DNA of 64,000 nucleotides from NCBI RefSeq assembly GCF_000711225.1, contig NZ_JOMG01000002.1, positions 2,306,501-2,370,500 of the forward strand, in the 5' to 3' direction. The notes below the pieces were generated by a model that ran no database searches, was not told the origin of the DNA, and was given only the letters and a program-made list of their open reading frames with translations. Shown here one piece after another: positions 16,679 through 25,089 of the stretch (within the stretch, counting starts at the first letter, position 1; the number at the start of each line of letters is the position of its first letter). A program made the translations under genes and the position numbers. Source of the DNA: Pelobacter seleniigenes DSM 18267 (GTDB lineage Bacteria > Desulfobacterota > Desulfuromonadia > Desulfuromonadales > Geopsychrobacteraceae).

Positions 16679-17083
16679 TTATTTGCAACGCATGGTTTTG
16701 ATGCCGTCTTCAAACAAAATCTCTATTTTTCCTGAGCCGATCACTCGATAGACGATACCCAGTCCGAAGGCTGGGTGAGAAATCACGGTTTTGACCTTGT
16801 ACGCTTCGGCCATGGAATAATCTTTGGCATTGGCCGCCAGCATGTTTTTCTGCAGTTTCTCCCATTCCTTGCACTCGGCCGATTTCCGCTGCTGGGCCTG
16901 ATAGGCGCCGGGCGCTCTTTTGACAGTGGGTGGCCGAAACTTATGCTGTCGTTCGCAGAGGCTACATTGAACTTTTTCCGGTTGATCTTCGTTCAGTTCT
17001 AAAATGGTATGCGGCGAATTTTTGCGGCATTTGGTGCAACGGGCCTCAATCGGACCACCGATTGAAAGCTTTGGACTGTCCAT
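16679..17083 (-). CDS. Zinc-ribbon protein with C-terminal SH3-like domain, function unknown
   Basis: A 134-residue protein in two parts. Residues about 10-50 hold a CxxC...CxxC pair (CTKC and CSLC) typical of a zinc ribbon. The C-terminal 35 residues, HPAFGLGIVYRVIGSGKIEILFEDGIKTM, follow the HxxFGxGxV...I.F..G.K pattern of tudor/SH3-like tails such as those ending UvrD or Rep helicases and CarD-type proteins. That suggests a nucleic-acid or RNA polymerase adaptor role, which is inference. GGGAGATCC precedes the ATG. Confidence 0.72.
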   Translation of the reverse strand: MDSPKLSIGGPIEARCTKCRKNSPHTILELNEDQPEKVQCSLCERQHKFRPPTVKRAPGAYQAQQRKSAECKEWEKLQKNMLAANAKDYSMAEAYKVKTVISHPAFGLGIVYRVIGSGKIEILFEDGIKTMRCK

Positions 17084-17400
17084 TGTGGATCTCCCTTGTT
17101 CGGATTAGCCAAGAATACGGCTGAAAAATCCCCATGTGAACTCAGGAATCTCGTAGGCATACTTGACGGTTAAGACGTGCCGGATAACCAGATGTGACTG
17201 CTTGAATCTCTCCCAGCCCGCAATCCGAGTTCAATGCGGTCTGAAGGAGTGTCGATTGTTAAGAAGTGATTCAATATGGCGTATCTATTGCGTCAGCATA
17301 CACCCGGCAGGCTGAAAAAGATACCGGATTCGCCTTCAGGCGGCAGCCGGACTGCCGGTGCCGCCTGAAGGCGAGAAGGATAAAGCGGTGGGAAGAGCGT
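17084..17400. other. 317-base gap without a gene
   Basis: No coding frame with a ribosome site is seen. The only clear element is the terminator hairpin near its right end (17330-17374). Confidence 0.5.
17330..17374 (-). terminator. Terminator of the heme-binding gene
   Basis: TCGCCTTCAGGCGGC and GCCGCCTGAAGGCGA form a 15-bp stem extended by GCCGG/CCGG around a short loop. On the minus strand it is followed by ATCTTTTTC. It begins 27 bases past the stop of the heme-binding protein gene. Confidence 0.8.
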
Positions 17401-17829
17401 TCAGTGCTTGCGGCCGAAAGTGTTTTCCAGCCCTTGAATAAGTTCTGCTGTCTCCTGGTTTGACAGTTTGGCTTCCGGATGCGGGATGAGGTAAAACCAG
17501 GGAGGCATTTCGCCTTCCTGAACCGCTTCGGCGGCTTCATTCCCTTTATTTCTTTTCTGCGAATTCCACATGGAAACATTGAAATGTTCCCGTCCTTCGT
17601 AAACGTCGTTGGCAACCAGCCAGGAGATCGGGGCGTAGTTGCTGTACCAAGGCCAGACCGTCTTGTGGCTGTGACAATCTCCACAGGCGCGTGCGAACAA
17701 TTGAGCCGTCCTCGGTGAGTCCCAGGTCGGTTCGGTCGCCACCGGCGGATTGGAATGGTCTTTTCCGAAGGGGACAAACTGAATGAGGACCAAGAGTACG
17801 ACAAAAGAAATAAGTATTTTGAGTTTCAT
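17401..17829 (-). CDS. Heme-binding domain protein (c-type, one CxxCH)
   Basis: A 142-residue exported protein. An N-terminal hydrophobic segment (MKLKILISFVVLLVLIQFV) acts as signal or anchor, then ACGDCHSH supplies one covalent heme c site and the MPPWFYLIPHPEAKLS segment a probable distal methionine. The NPP...W.SP.T..L...ACGDCHS.KT.WPWYS layout is that of the Haem_bd family of periplasmic proteins. The start at 17829 is chosen because GGAGG stands immediately upstream. A role in electron transfer is likely but the partner is unknown. Confidence 0.85.
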   Translation of the reverse strand: MKLKILISFVVLLVLIQFVPFGKDHSNPPVATEPTWDSPRTAQLFARACGDCHSHKTVWPWYSNYAPISWLVANDVYEGREHFNVSMWNSQKRNKGNEAAEAVQEGEMPPWFYLIPHPEAKLSNQETAELIQGLENTFGRKH

Positions 17830-18022
17830 GGAACCTCCTTGCATAAGCATAAATAAGATCTGTTATTTAAGCATATAAATCACCCTGGTTGGTTAGGAAA
17901 TAATGAAAAATCTGTGTTTTTTGATTTTTAGATTAATTTTTCGATCAGGCTGGATCGCTCTTTGGCGAACTGCATTCCCTTGATCCTATTGCTCGATCGG
18001 ATTGGTTATTTAGGGGACTGCA

Positions 18023-18060
18023 ATACTCTCAGCCGGAAGGGGACGCCCGGCCGAGAGTAT
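18023..18060. terminator. Hairpin after the DUF3187-like gene
   Basis: ATACTCTC/GAGAGTAT arms with an inner AGCCGG/CCGGCC stem lie 22 bases beyond the stop of the minus-strand gene ending at 18083. The U-tract is poor, so termination strength is uncertain. Confidence 0.5.
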
Positions 18061-18082
18061 TTGTTGAGGCCGTGTTGCAGCT

Positions 18083-19087
18083 TCAGAAACTATGTCGAAG
18101 AGCAATATGAAACACCACATCCGGTGCGGAATCGACCACGATATCCTCGCCGACTGCGATGTCCAGGGCAGTGGCTTCGGTCATGGCCAGGGTGCCGCCG
18201 ATTAGTAACTGGGCCGACTCGGACAGTTCTTTCAATTCACTGTCATCATAAAAAGCGCTGTGGGCATCGATCTGCAGTTTCAGGTTGAGGCTGTCAAGGG
18301 CCTGCCAGCCGACGCCGATGCTGCCAAAGCCGACCATATTGTTCTGCTGGTCGGCAATGATATCACCGTTGCTCAGAAACAGCATGCCGATGGATCCGAA
18401 CAGCGCGACGGTGTCATCCGCTCCGGCGGCCGAACCGCTCAGCCACAGGGCCAGGTCGGTACTACCGCTGCCAAGCAGTTTGTCGCTATCGCCGGTCGGC
18501 AGTTTGAGGCTGGCCCGAAGCGCCAGGCTTTTCCGGGTAGGGGCGTCTTGGCGCAACAGTTGCCAGCCGGCGGTCAGACGCAGGTCGCCCAACCCTTGGC
18601 TGGAATCGGTGAGATTCACTTCCTCATCACCGTTGCTGCTATAACGATAATCGAGTTGATCTTCGGGGATATTATCCCGTTCCCCTTGCGGCAGGCCGAA
18701 GAAGTCGTGCCAGTTCTTGATGAAACTGTCGAGAAAGCCCTGCCGATGCATCACATAAGGCAGTTCCATGCCGATTTCCAGGTTGCGGCCGATGCCTCGT
18801 CTGGCAGCAAGGGTCAAACGGTAGGTCTCACCATCGAGCAGCACGCTTTCCCTGGAGTTGGAGTTGCTGCTGCAGGAGCTGGCAATGTCCGAACGAAACT
18901 CCACTGTGGTGCGGCCGGCTGCGAGAATGGTCGCCGGGGCTGTGGCGGGTAATCCGAAGACCGTCACCAGTGGATTCTGGTTTGCCGTGGCAAAAGGGAT
19001 AATTTCCTGGGCTGCCGCAGTGGAACTGACCGCCGCAGAGCAGATGTAAATCAGCAGCAGTGGCAAAAAAAAGGATTTTCTCAGCAT
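18083..19087 (-). CDS. DUF3187-like outer-membrane beta-barrel protein
   Basis: A 334-residue protein with a clear signal peptide (MLRKSFFLPLLLIYICSAAVSSTAAAQ). After it come alternating hydrophobic strands rich in Gly, Asp and aromatic residues, and the chain ends in a strand with a terminal Phe (VVFHIALRHSF), the usual recognition signal for outer-membrane barrels. The NQNPL...G.P pattern near residue 37 and the repeated GRNLEIGMELPY / LRLTAGWQL strands resemble the DUF3187 family. No function is known. AGGAGG precedes the start. Confidence 0.72.
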   Translation of the reverse strand: MLRKSFFLPLLLIYICSAAVSSTAAAQEIIPFATANQNPLVTVFGLPATAPATILAAGRTTVEFRSDIASSCSSNSNSRESVLLDGETYRLTLAARRGIGRNLEIGMELPYVMHRQGFLDSFIKNWHDFFGLPQGERDNIPEDQLDYRYSSNGDEEVNLTDSSQGLGDLRLTAGWQLLRQDAPTRKSLALRASLKLPTGDSDKLLGSGSTDLALWLSGSAAGADDTVALFGSIGMLFLSNGDIIADQQNNMVGFGSIGVGWQALDSLNLKLQIDAHSAFYDDSELKELSESAQLLIGGTLAMTEATALDIAVGEDIVVDSAPDVVFHIALRHSF

Positions 19088-19224
19088 GGTGCCCTCCTGA
19101 AAGAAAAAATAAATCCCAGTGATCCGTTGGCCTGCTTCAATGTCGGGTTGTGACTGCTCCGGCCTGGCGAAGGATCTCTCTGGTCTGCCTGAACAGCTTC
19201 GCGAGCAACTCTTGGGGCAACCGC

Positions 19225-19710
19225 TCAGTCTACCAGGCCGACCAGTTTCATTTTTAATTCGAAGACCGTGCGTAAAATGACCGGGAGGCTTTTCGCCAAA
19301 CGGTGATCGTCAGCGACGACAATCAGATTGTCGCCGAATCTGCGGCTGACCTCCAGAGGAATAACCTCGTCGCGGGTACCGTGAATGACATAGGTCGGTG
19401 GCAACCGGGTCAGATCAAGGTCCGCTGCGGCCGGGCGTGACAGGGCCGGGGCACAGAGAACCATGCCGGCGATCCGTTCCGGACAGCTTTGCTGCAGCAG
19501 CAGGGCCATCAACCCGCCCATGCTGGAACCGACCACCAGGAACTGGCCTTCGATGTTGTCCGTGGTCTGGCGAATGACCCGGAGCCGTTCTGTCTCAGCG
19601 TTGATCCCGCTGCAGTCCGGTGCGAGGACCGAGGAAAAAACTGCTTTGAGGGCCTGATATTTTGATCCGTGCGGGCCCGATTCAAGACCATGGAGAAACA
19701 GAATGTGCAT
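19225..19710 (-). CDS. YqiA-like alpha/beta hydrolase
   Basis: A 161-residue short alpha/beta hydrolase. It opens MHILFLHGLESGPHGSKYQ, has the nucleophile elbow GSSMGGL (Ser), the acid in HGTRDEVIP (Asp) and a DDHRL segment carrying the last catalytic His. This is the compact esterase fold of the UPF0227/YqiA family, which hydrolyses short acyl esters in vitro. AAAGG precedes the ATG. It stands alone, divergent from the next small gene. Confidence 0.82.
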   Translation of the reverse strand: MHILFLHGLESGPHGSKYQALKAVFSSVLAPDCSGINAETERLRVIRQTTDNIEGQFLVVGSSMGGLMALLLQQSCPERIAGMVLCAPALSRPAAADLDLTRLPPTYVIHGTRDEVIPLEVSRRFGDNLIVVADDHRLAKSLPVILRTVFELKMKLVGLVD

Positions 19711-19812
19711 AATAAAGCCTTTCCGGCATGGACGTCAGGTCTTATCTGGCTGCCGTTGACTCGTCCTGAACAAGTTATAGTAAAATAACAGTAAAGATAG
19801 AAGGAGGCACCT

Positions 19813-20079
19813 ATGAATATGGAAAAATTATTACAGAACCCGGCAGATTCTTTTGCGCAGCCTCAAGATGTCTGCACTGATTCTTCTCTGTCCCTGGCCG
19901 ACAAAATCAAAATTTTGCGCCGTTGGGAATATGATGCTCGAGAATTACAGGTTGCAGATGAGGAAAATATGAGCGGCGGACCGCCTGATCAATTGGGTGA
20001 TATCCTGGCCGCCCTGCACAGTCTGGGAGAAGGCTCCGCAAGCAGGAGCGTTTCTCCGACCAAGCATGGCGGCACCTGA
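19813..20079 (+). CDS. Conserved small protein of 88 residues, function unknown
   Basis: A start with a very strong ribosome site (AGGAGG) opens an 88-residue protein. The central portion, LADKIKILRRWEYDARELQVADEENM followed by a short helix DILAALHSLGEG, matches a widespread family of small bacterial proteins with a conserved 'K...L..WE.DA..L..A..E.M' core. I know of no function. The product is soluble and mostly helical. Confidence 0.78.
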   Translation: MNMEKLLQNPADSFAQPQDVCTDSSLSLADKIKILRRWEYDARELQVADEENMSGGPPDQLGDILAALHSLGEGSASRSVSPTKHGGT

Positions 20080-20111
20080 GTTATTTTCGGCTGGGCAGGA
20101 CATTCCGTGCT

Positions 20112-20138
20112 AGCCGGAGCCTGGGCGAGGCTCCGGCT
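20112..20138 (+). terminator. Hairpin terminator after the 88-residue gene
   Basis: AGCCGGAGCC pairs with GGCTCCGGCT around TGGGCGA, 32 bases past the stop codon. It lies between convergent genes and may serve both; the T-run is weak on the plus strand. Confidence 0.6.
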
Positions 20139-20155
20139 GAGTGGTCAAAAAAGGA

Positions 20156-21079
20156 TCACAGGTTTAAGGGTGTGAGCAGGGCTTTGCCGTCCAGAAACGC
20201 GGCCAGGTTGTCAATGACCAGCCTGCCCATGGCCCGCCGGGCATCGATGGTGGCCGAGGCAACATGGGGAGTCAGCACCAGCTTCTGCTGGGCGATCAGC
20301 TCTTTCGGCACTTGTGGTTCATTCGCAAAGACATCCAGCGCGGCACAACCGAGTTCGCCGGCTTCAAGGGCGAGGATCAGCTCATGCTGGTTAACGACAG
20401 ACCCCCTGGCGATATTGACCAGTAATCCGTCGGGACCCAGCGCCTTGAGAATCGTTCGGTTGACCAGCCCCCTGGTTTTTTCACCCCCTTCGGCAGCGAT
20501 AATCAGCACCCGGCAGTCGCGGGCCAGTTCCAGCGGGGATGAGCGAAAGGCTTCCTCTTCGCCAGGCGTTGGGTGCAGATCGGTATAGAGGACCTTCATC
20601 CCGACCGCTCGGGTCAATTCACCGATCCGCTTACCGATCCGGCCGTAGCCGAGAATACCAACGGTCTCGCCAAACAGGGTCCAGCCCAGTCCCAGATTCC
20701 CCTGCAGCCATTGTCCAGCACGCACATAACGATCGCCTTCAGCGACGCGGCGGGCTGCGCTCAGGGTGAGGGCCAGGGCCATCTCCGCCACAGCGTTGGT
20801 GAGGACGCCGGGGGTTGTTGCGACCTGAATCCCTCTTTCCTTAGCCTGCACCAGATCGATGGCATCGGTGCCCACCCCGTAAACCGAAATCATCTGCAGC
20901 GCTGGCAGCGCACGCATCTCTTCGCTGGAAAGTCCCAGCCCGCCGTTGGTGATAACTGCGGTGATCTGTTGGGCCACTTCTGGCGGAATTTCTTTTTCTT
21001 CCCGGTAGATATCAAAACGTTCCAGGATCTCCTTGGTGATTTCCGGTGGTTGAAGAGTTGAACGTAACAGGATAGACAT
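20156..21079 (-). CDS. D-isomer-specific 2-hydroxyacid dehydrogenase
   Basis: A 307-residue NAD(P)-dependent dehydrogenase that reduces a 2-ketoacid. The nucleotide-binding loop is GILGYGRIGKR (about residue 145); the catalytic Arg is in NIARGSVVNQ, the Glu in LDVFANEP, and the His in TPHVASAT. Relatives reduce glyoxylate, hydroxypyruvate or 2-ketogluconate. It is third in a minus-strand group with a LacI regulator and 6-phosphogluconate dehydrogenase, so a 2-ketogluconate or hydroxypyruvate reductase role is attractive. A 225-base gap separates it from gnd. GGAGGAAGC precedes the ATG. Confidence 0.87.
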   Translation of the reverse strand: MSILLRSTLQPPEITKEILERFDIYREEKEIPPEVAQQITAVITNGGLGLSSEEMRALPALQMISVYGVGTDAIDLVQAKERGIQVATTPGVLTNAVAEMALALTLSAARRVAEGDRYVRAGQWLQGNLGLGWTLFGETVGILGYGRIGKRIGELTRAVGMKVLYTDLHPTPGEEEAFRSSPLELARDCRVLIIAAEGGEKTRGLVNRTILKALGPDGLLVNIARGSVVNQHELILALEAGELGCAALDVFANEPQVPKELIAQQKLVLTPHVASATIDARRAMGRLVIDNLAAFLDGKALLTPLNL

Positions 21080-21304
21080 CTGCTTCCTCCATTCTGATAG
21101 TTATGAATAGCCCTACAACCTGCGGCAGGGCCGAAAAAAGTGATCCGGTACGGTTGGTCGGCTGTGTGGTCTTTGCCCTGACCGGCTGCGCAAAACAGTG
21201 CCCCGCTAGCCCTCGCTGCCAGGCTGCTCGGGGTGGAAAGCTGTGCTTTGACAGCAGCCTGCACTGACCGTTTCCGGACTGAAAAATTCTTTTTGTCATA
21301 TGCC

Positions 21305-22732
21305 TTAAAGTTGTGACCATTCGGTGTGGAAAACCCCATTCCGGTCCGTTCTTTCATAGGTATGGGCACCAAAATAGTCCCGCTGGGCCTGGATCAGATT
21401 GGCCGCTGATCTGGGCTGACGCAGACCGTCAAAATAGGCCAGGGCTGACAGCAGTCCGGGAACTGGAATGCCACCGGTCACAGCCAGGGCGGCCGTTTCT
21501 CGCCAGCCTGGCTGAATCGTGGCCAGCAGTTGGGCGAACTCGCTGGTGCAGAGCAGGTTGCCCGATTGCCCTGGGGTTTGATAGGCGTTCATCACCCTGG
21601 CCAACAGGTCGGCCCTGATGATGCACCCGGCCCGCCAGAGACCGGCAACGGTGGCCAACTCGATCTGCCAGTCCAATTCCCGCCCGGCTGCTTCGATCAG
21701 GGCCAGGCCCTGGGCATAGCAGCTGATGATTGAACCCAGCAGGGCCTGGCGGATCGATTCGATAAAGGCTGCCGAGTCTGTCTTGAGCGGAACAGGGGAC
21801 GGTCCCGATAACATGTCGGCGGCCGCCAGTCGTTCGGCCTTGAGGGCGGAGAGAGCCCGACCGAAGACGGCTTCGCTCAGGGTCGGGGTCGGGATGCCGA
21901 ACTCAAGAGCGGCCTCCGAGGTCCAGCGGCCCGTGCCCTTTTGCTGGGCCTGGTCGAGGATCATCTCAACCAGCGGCGCACCCGTTAGATCGTCCTGCTT
22001 GTCAAGAATTTCAGCCGTAATTTCAATTAGGTAAGAGGCCAGTTCGGTGTTGTTCCAAGCGCGAAAGGTCGCGGCCATCCGGCCATGATCAAGGCCACCC
22101 AGATCACGCAACAGCAGATAGGCTTCGGCAAGCAATTGCATGATGCCGTACTCGATGCCGTTATGGACCATTTTCACGAAATGTCCGGCCCCGTTTCGGC
22201 CGACCCGGGCGCAGCAGGGAGAGTCCCCATAATGGGCGGCAATCGTCTCTAAAACCGGTTTGATCCGGGCATAGGCTGCGGCGTCGCCGCCGGCCATCAT
22301 GGCCGGGCCACGGCGGGCTCCTTCTTCCCCGCCGGAAATGCCGAGACCGATAAAGTGAAAGCCCTGGTCCGCCAATTCGCTTTCCCGGCGCATGGTGTCG
22401 CGATAAAAGGAGTTGCCGCTATCGATCAGGGTGTCGCCCGGTTCCAGCAGCAGGGTCAGCTGGGCGATCAAGGAGTCGACCGTGGCGCCGGCTTTGACCA
22501 GCAGCAGGATATTGCGCGGCGCTGGCAGGGCGGCCACCAACTCGGCAACGCCGGGCGTAATCCTGATGCGTTCCGGCTGTGAGTAGTTTGCCAACTCGGT
22601 CACCAGGCTTTGTCTGGCCTCTGGCCAAGGGTCGGTTGCGGTGACGGTAAAGCCGTGGTCAGCCATGTTCAGAGCCAGATTGCGGCCCATGACGCCGAGG
22701 CCGATCAGGCCGATATGACTTGCTTGGTGCAT
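21305..22732 (-). CDS. gnd: 6-phosphogluconate dehydrogenase, decarboxylating
   Basis: A 475-residue enzyme converting 6-phosphogluconate to ribulose 5-phosphate and CO2 with reduction of NAD(P)+. The Rossmann loop IGLIGLGVMGRNLALNM opens the chain; GISGGEEGARRGPAMMAGG and the catalytic KMVHNGIEYGIMQL (Lys and Asn) are intact, and the tail QRDYFGAHTYERTD is the family's substrate-binding C terminus. Length is the normal full-size type. It follows the LacI-type regulator by 36 bases and is presumably co-transcribed with it. Confidence 0.95.
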   Translation of the reverse strand: MHQASHIGLIGLGVMGRNLALNMADHGFTVTATDPWPEARQSLVTELANYSQPERIRITPGVAELVAALPAPRNILLLVKAGATVDSLIAQLTLLLEPGDTLIDSGNSFYRDTMRRESELADQGFHFIGLGISGGEEGARRGPAMMAGGDAAAYARIKPVLETIAAHYGDSPCCARVGRNGAGHFVKMVHNGIEYGIMQLLAEAYLLLRDLGGLDHGRMAATFRAWNNTELASYLIEITAEILDKQDDLTGAPLVEMILDQAQQKGTGRWTSEAALEFGIPTPTLSEAVFGRALSALKAERLAAADMLSGPSPVPLKTDSAAFIESIRQALLGSIISCYAQGLALIEAAGRELDWQIELATVAGLWRAGCIIRADLLARVMNAYQTPGQSGNLLCTSEFAQLLATIQPGWRETAALAVTGGIPVPGLLSALAYFDGLRQPRSAANLIQAQRDYFGAHTYERTDRNGVFHTEWSQL

Positions 22733-22768
22733 CTGTCGACTCCTGTCGAAAGTAGCGGAATGAAAGGT

Positions 22769-23797
22769 TTAACCGCCGGTTTTTGTCCCGCAACTGCTGC
22801 GGACGATGATTTCCGTCGGAATAATCAGGCGCTCCGGCGCAGCGCCGGGAGTAGCGATCCGGCGTAACAGCAGCCGGCCGGCGGCCTGGCCGATGTCACG
22901 GGGATGGGTGGCGGCGGTGGTCAGCGGTGGCCAACTTGCTGCCGCTTCCTCAACGTCATCGAACCCGGTGACCGCAAAATCCTGCCCCGGCACCAGCCCG
23001 GCATCGCGGAGTCCGGCCAGCACCCCGAAGGCGATCAGATCGTTGTAGCAGATAGCTGCGGTAGCGGGTTGCGGTGCTGCGAGCAGTGTTTTGATACTCT
23101 CCCGCCCAGCCTGCCGGGTGGCCGGGCAGCGGATAACGCCAGCCGGGGCCAGTCCGTGACGCTGCAGAGCGCCATGAAAGCCGGCCAGCCGCTGGCTGGT
23201 TGCCGAATGATCATGGCTGCCGCCGAGATAGGCGATCCGTCGGTGCCCGAGGGCGAGCAGGTGTTCGCAGAGGGCCTCGACTCCGGTCCGGTAGTCGGCG
23301 CTGACATAGTCGGCCTGGTCGGCGCTGATGCAACGCAGCATTTGCACGGTCGGGATGCCCCAGGCGGAGATTCTTTCCAGCAGGGCCGGGTCGGTGCCCG
23401 GCGCCGGGCACAGGATCATGCCGTCCACCCCCTGTTCCCGCAGCCGTATCAGCAGGCTTTCCTGCCGCCGGACATCGTCGCGGGTATTGAACAGGAAGGA
23501 GATTTTACCGGTTTCGGCGATAACCTGATCGACTCCGGCGACCAGTTCCCCGAAAAAGGCGTTGGCAATGTCGCTGATAATGATCCCCACGGTATCTGAT
23601 TGGCCGGTTCTGAGCTTGGCTGCACCGCGATCGTAGACGTAGCCGAGGCGGTTTGCCTCTTCCAATACCCGTTGGCGGGTGGCAGCGGAGATGCGCTGAT
23701 GGCCGCGCAGGGCCATGGATACGGCGGCGCTGGATAGCCCAACCCGGTTGGCGATTTGGCTGAGGGTGACACGTGCGGAGTGATTTCTAGCGCTCAT
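22769..23797 (-). CDS. LacI-family transcriptional regulator
   Basis: A 342-residue repressor. The helix-turn-helix and hinge helix are at about residues 10-60 (VTLSQIANRVGLSSAAVSMALRG...), followed by the periplasmic-binding-type sugar domain (VGIIISDIANAFFGELVAGVDQ through TGFDDVE). I place the start at 23797. The ATG at 23860 would add 21 residues but lies within the operator palindrome, so it is probably not coding. It precedes gnd and a 2-ketoacid reductase on the same strand and likely responds to gluconate or a related sugar acid. Confidence 0.9.
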   Translation of the reverse strand: MSARNHSARVTLSQIANRVGLSSAAVSMALRGHQRISAATRQRVLEEANRLGYVYDRGAAKLRTGQSDTVGIIISDIANAFFGELVAGVDQVIAETGKISFLFNTRDDVRRQESLLIRLREQGVDGMILCPAPGTDPALLERISAWGIPTVQMLRCISADQADYVSADYRTGVEALCEHLLALGHRRIAYLGGSHDHSATSQRLAGFHGALQRHGLAPAGVIRCPATRQAGRESIKTLLAAPQPATAAICYNDLIAFGVLAGLRDAGLVPGQDFAVTGFDDVEEAAASWPPLTTAATHPRDIGQAAGRLLLRRIATPGAAPERLIIPTEIIVRSSCGTKTGG

Positions 23798-23840
23798 CTG
23801 TTCCGTTCCGGGATCGGCTGGGCGTGGTTGGATTAACGGT

Positions 23841-23860
23841 ATGCTTAAACGATTAAGCAT
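23841..23860. promoter_or_regulatory. LacI-family operator upstream of the lacI-gnd group
   Basis: ATGCTTAAACGATTAAGCAT is a 20-bp inverted repeat with 8-bp half-sites around a central CG, the hallmark of LacI/GalR operators. It lies 44 bases before the chosen start of the LacI-type gene and reads as an autoregulatory site. No second copy was noticed near gnd or the dehydrogenase. Confidence 0.82.
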
Positions 23861-23955
23861 GTCAACGCAAAAAGCTCTTCCGCCGGGTTGAGGGGCTGTT
23901 TATTGGCTGGCTCAGCGCTATTGAAGGAGTGAAGGGGAGAAAGGAACTGAAGCGC

Positions 23956-24579
23956 TCAGGCCAGCCCCAACCAGATGCCCACCCCGATCATGGCAGAGCC
24001 GGCGATGCGGTTGAGCAGCAACAGGTTGCCCTTCTTCAGCAGCAGATGGTGCAGGGCGCGTCCGCTGCCGGCATAGATGATCAAACTGGCGAATTCAATG
24101 GCCAGGACGATGCTGAGCAGGATGCCCAGCTGACCGGGCAGGGGGCGGCTGTAATCAATGAAGGGGGGGAGCAGGGCAATGAAAAAGGCCCAGCCTTTCG
24201 GGTTGGCCACAGCTGTGACAAATCCCTGGGCGGCCAGGGTTTGGGCGGACATGTTACGCTGCCCGATGGTCATGTCGGAGCGCATGGCCAGCGCCCCCCG
24301 GGAGCGCCACAACTGGACGCCGAGATAGCCCAGATAGGTGCCGCCGGCAATTTTGAAAAGCAGGAACAGGGCTGGGTAGCGCAGGGTCACCGCCGCCACG
24401 CCAACCACCGCAGCAGCCGCAACCAGGCCGACGCCGAGCAGTTCGCCGTACATCATCCAGAAAGTCCGGCGCAGGCCGATGGTCATGCCAAGGCTCAAGG
24501 ACAGGGTCATGCACATCCCCGGGGTCAGGGAAACCAGGATAAAGGTCGGGATGAAAACGGAGAGCATGGTCAGGGTCAT
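23956..24579 (-). CDS. LysE/RhtB-family amino acid exporter
   Basis: A 207-residue membrane protein with about six hydrophobic segments. The opening FIPTFILVSLTPGMCMTLSLSLGMTIGLRR is the LysE signature, and AVANPKGWAFFIALLPPFID is the conserved loop after helix 3. Such proteins export amino acids or homoserine lactone-like compounds by proton antiport; substrate unknown. The ribosome site is weak. A very stable hairpin at 24598-24640 lies just upstream of its start. Confidence 0.87.
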   Translation of the reverse strand: MTLTMLSVFIPTFILVSLTPGMCMTLSLSLGMTIGLRRTFWMMYGELLGVGLVAAAAVVGVAAVTLRYPALFLLFKIAGGTYLGYLGVQLWRSRGALAMRSDMTIGQRNMSAQTLAAQGFVTAVANPKGWAFFIALLPPFIDYSRPLPGQLGILLSIVLAIEFASLIIYAGSGRALHHLLLKKGNLLLLNRIAGSAMIGVGIWLGLA

Positions 24580-24597
24580 GGCGATCTTCAGAAGCAG

Positions 24598-24640
24598 TTA
24601 TTTCGTTGGCATCCGGAAACTCCGGATGCCAACGAAATAA
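24598..24640. repeat. Perfect 20-bp inverted repeat with 3-base loop
   Basis: TTATTTCGTTGGCATCCGGA, then AAC, then the exact reverse complement. It lies 18 bases before the LysE-type start codon. It has no T-run. Such a perfect stem may be the terminus of a mobile repeat or a very strong RNA structure in the leader of the LysE gene. Confidence 0.85.
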
Positions 24641-24651
24641 GTTTTCAGATT

Positions 24652-24771
24652 GGAAACGAGCAATTTTTCGTTGTGGCAAGGAAATCAAGGGCTTATGCGG
24701 AGGCGTAGTTCTTTACGCCGCACAAATAAGCCCGCAGATTGACACCGCCACGGCGGAAAAGAGCCGTTTCC
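24652..24771 (+). ncRNA. 120-base long hairpin, candidate structured RNA or repeat
   Basis: The plus strand folds into one extended stem: GGAAACG (24652) with CGTTTCC (24765-24771); TTTTTCGTTGTGGC (24664-24677) with GCCACGGCGGAAAAG (24747-24761) through G-U wobbles; AATC with GATT; GGGCTTAT (24689) with ATAAGCCC (24726); and GGCGTA (24702) with TACGCC (24714). The wobble pairs favour the plus strand as the folded RNA. No promoter was identified with confidence. Alternatively it is a palindromic intergenic repeat. Confidence 0.5.
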
Positions 24772-25089
24772 GGATGACAACTATTTACGGATATGCGGTC
24801 GGGTGCACCGCCGGGAAAACAGAAAAAGAGTAGCAGAACCGATTTGTGGGTCAATGGGAAAAAACCGGCCGGAATTATTCCACGGCTGCGGCGGGGCCAG
24901 ATGCAGTGGAATTGGGTATTTTTTTAATTTTATATAAAGTTGTTTTATTGTTTCACGGAATAGCTTGACGATTTGATAGGGATGGGGCATTTTCAAGGTC
25001 TTGTTTTAAGTATAATGCTGTTCTGATATCTGTTTTTGCGGACCGAATGATCACCCTTGACAAAAAACCGCTGCTGGTCAGGAGCCTCT
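24772..25089. other. Remainder of the gap before the MFS gene
   Basis: About 318 bases without a recognisable gene. It becomes AT-rich from 24905 on, as expected for a promoter region of the MFS gene, with no single convincing -35/-10 pair. The last 30 bases include AGGAG, the ribosome site of the MFS start. Confidence 0.4.

Noticed and set aside
23798-23860. Extended N terminus of the LacI-type protein
   Set aside because: The added codons lie in the operator and promoter; the HTH begins normally from 23797.
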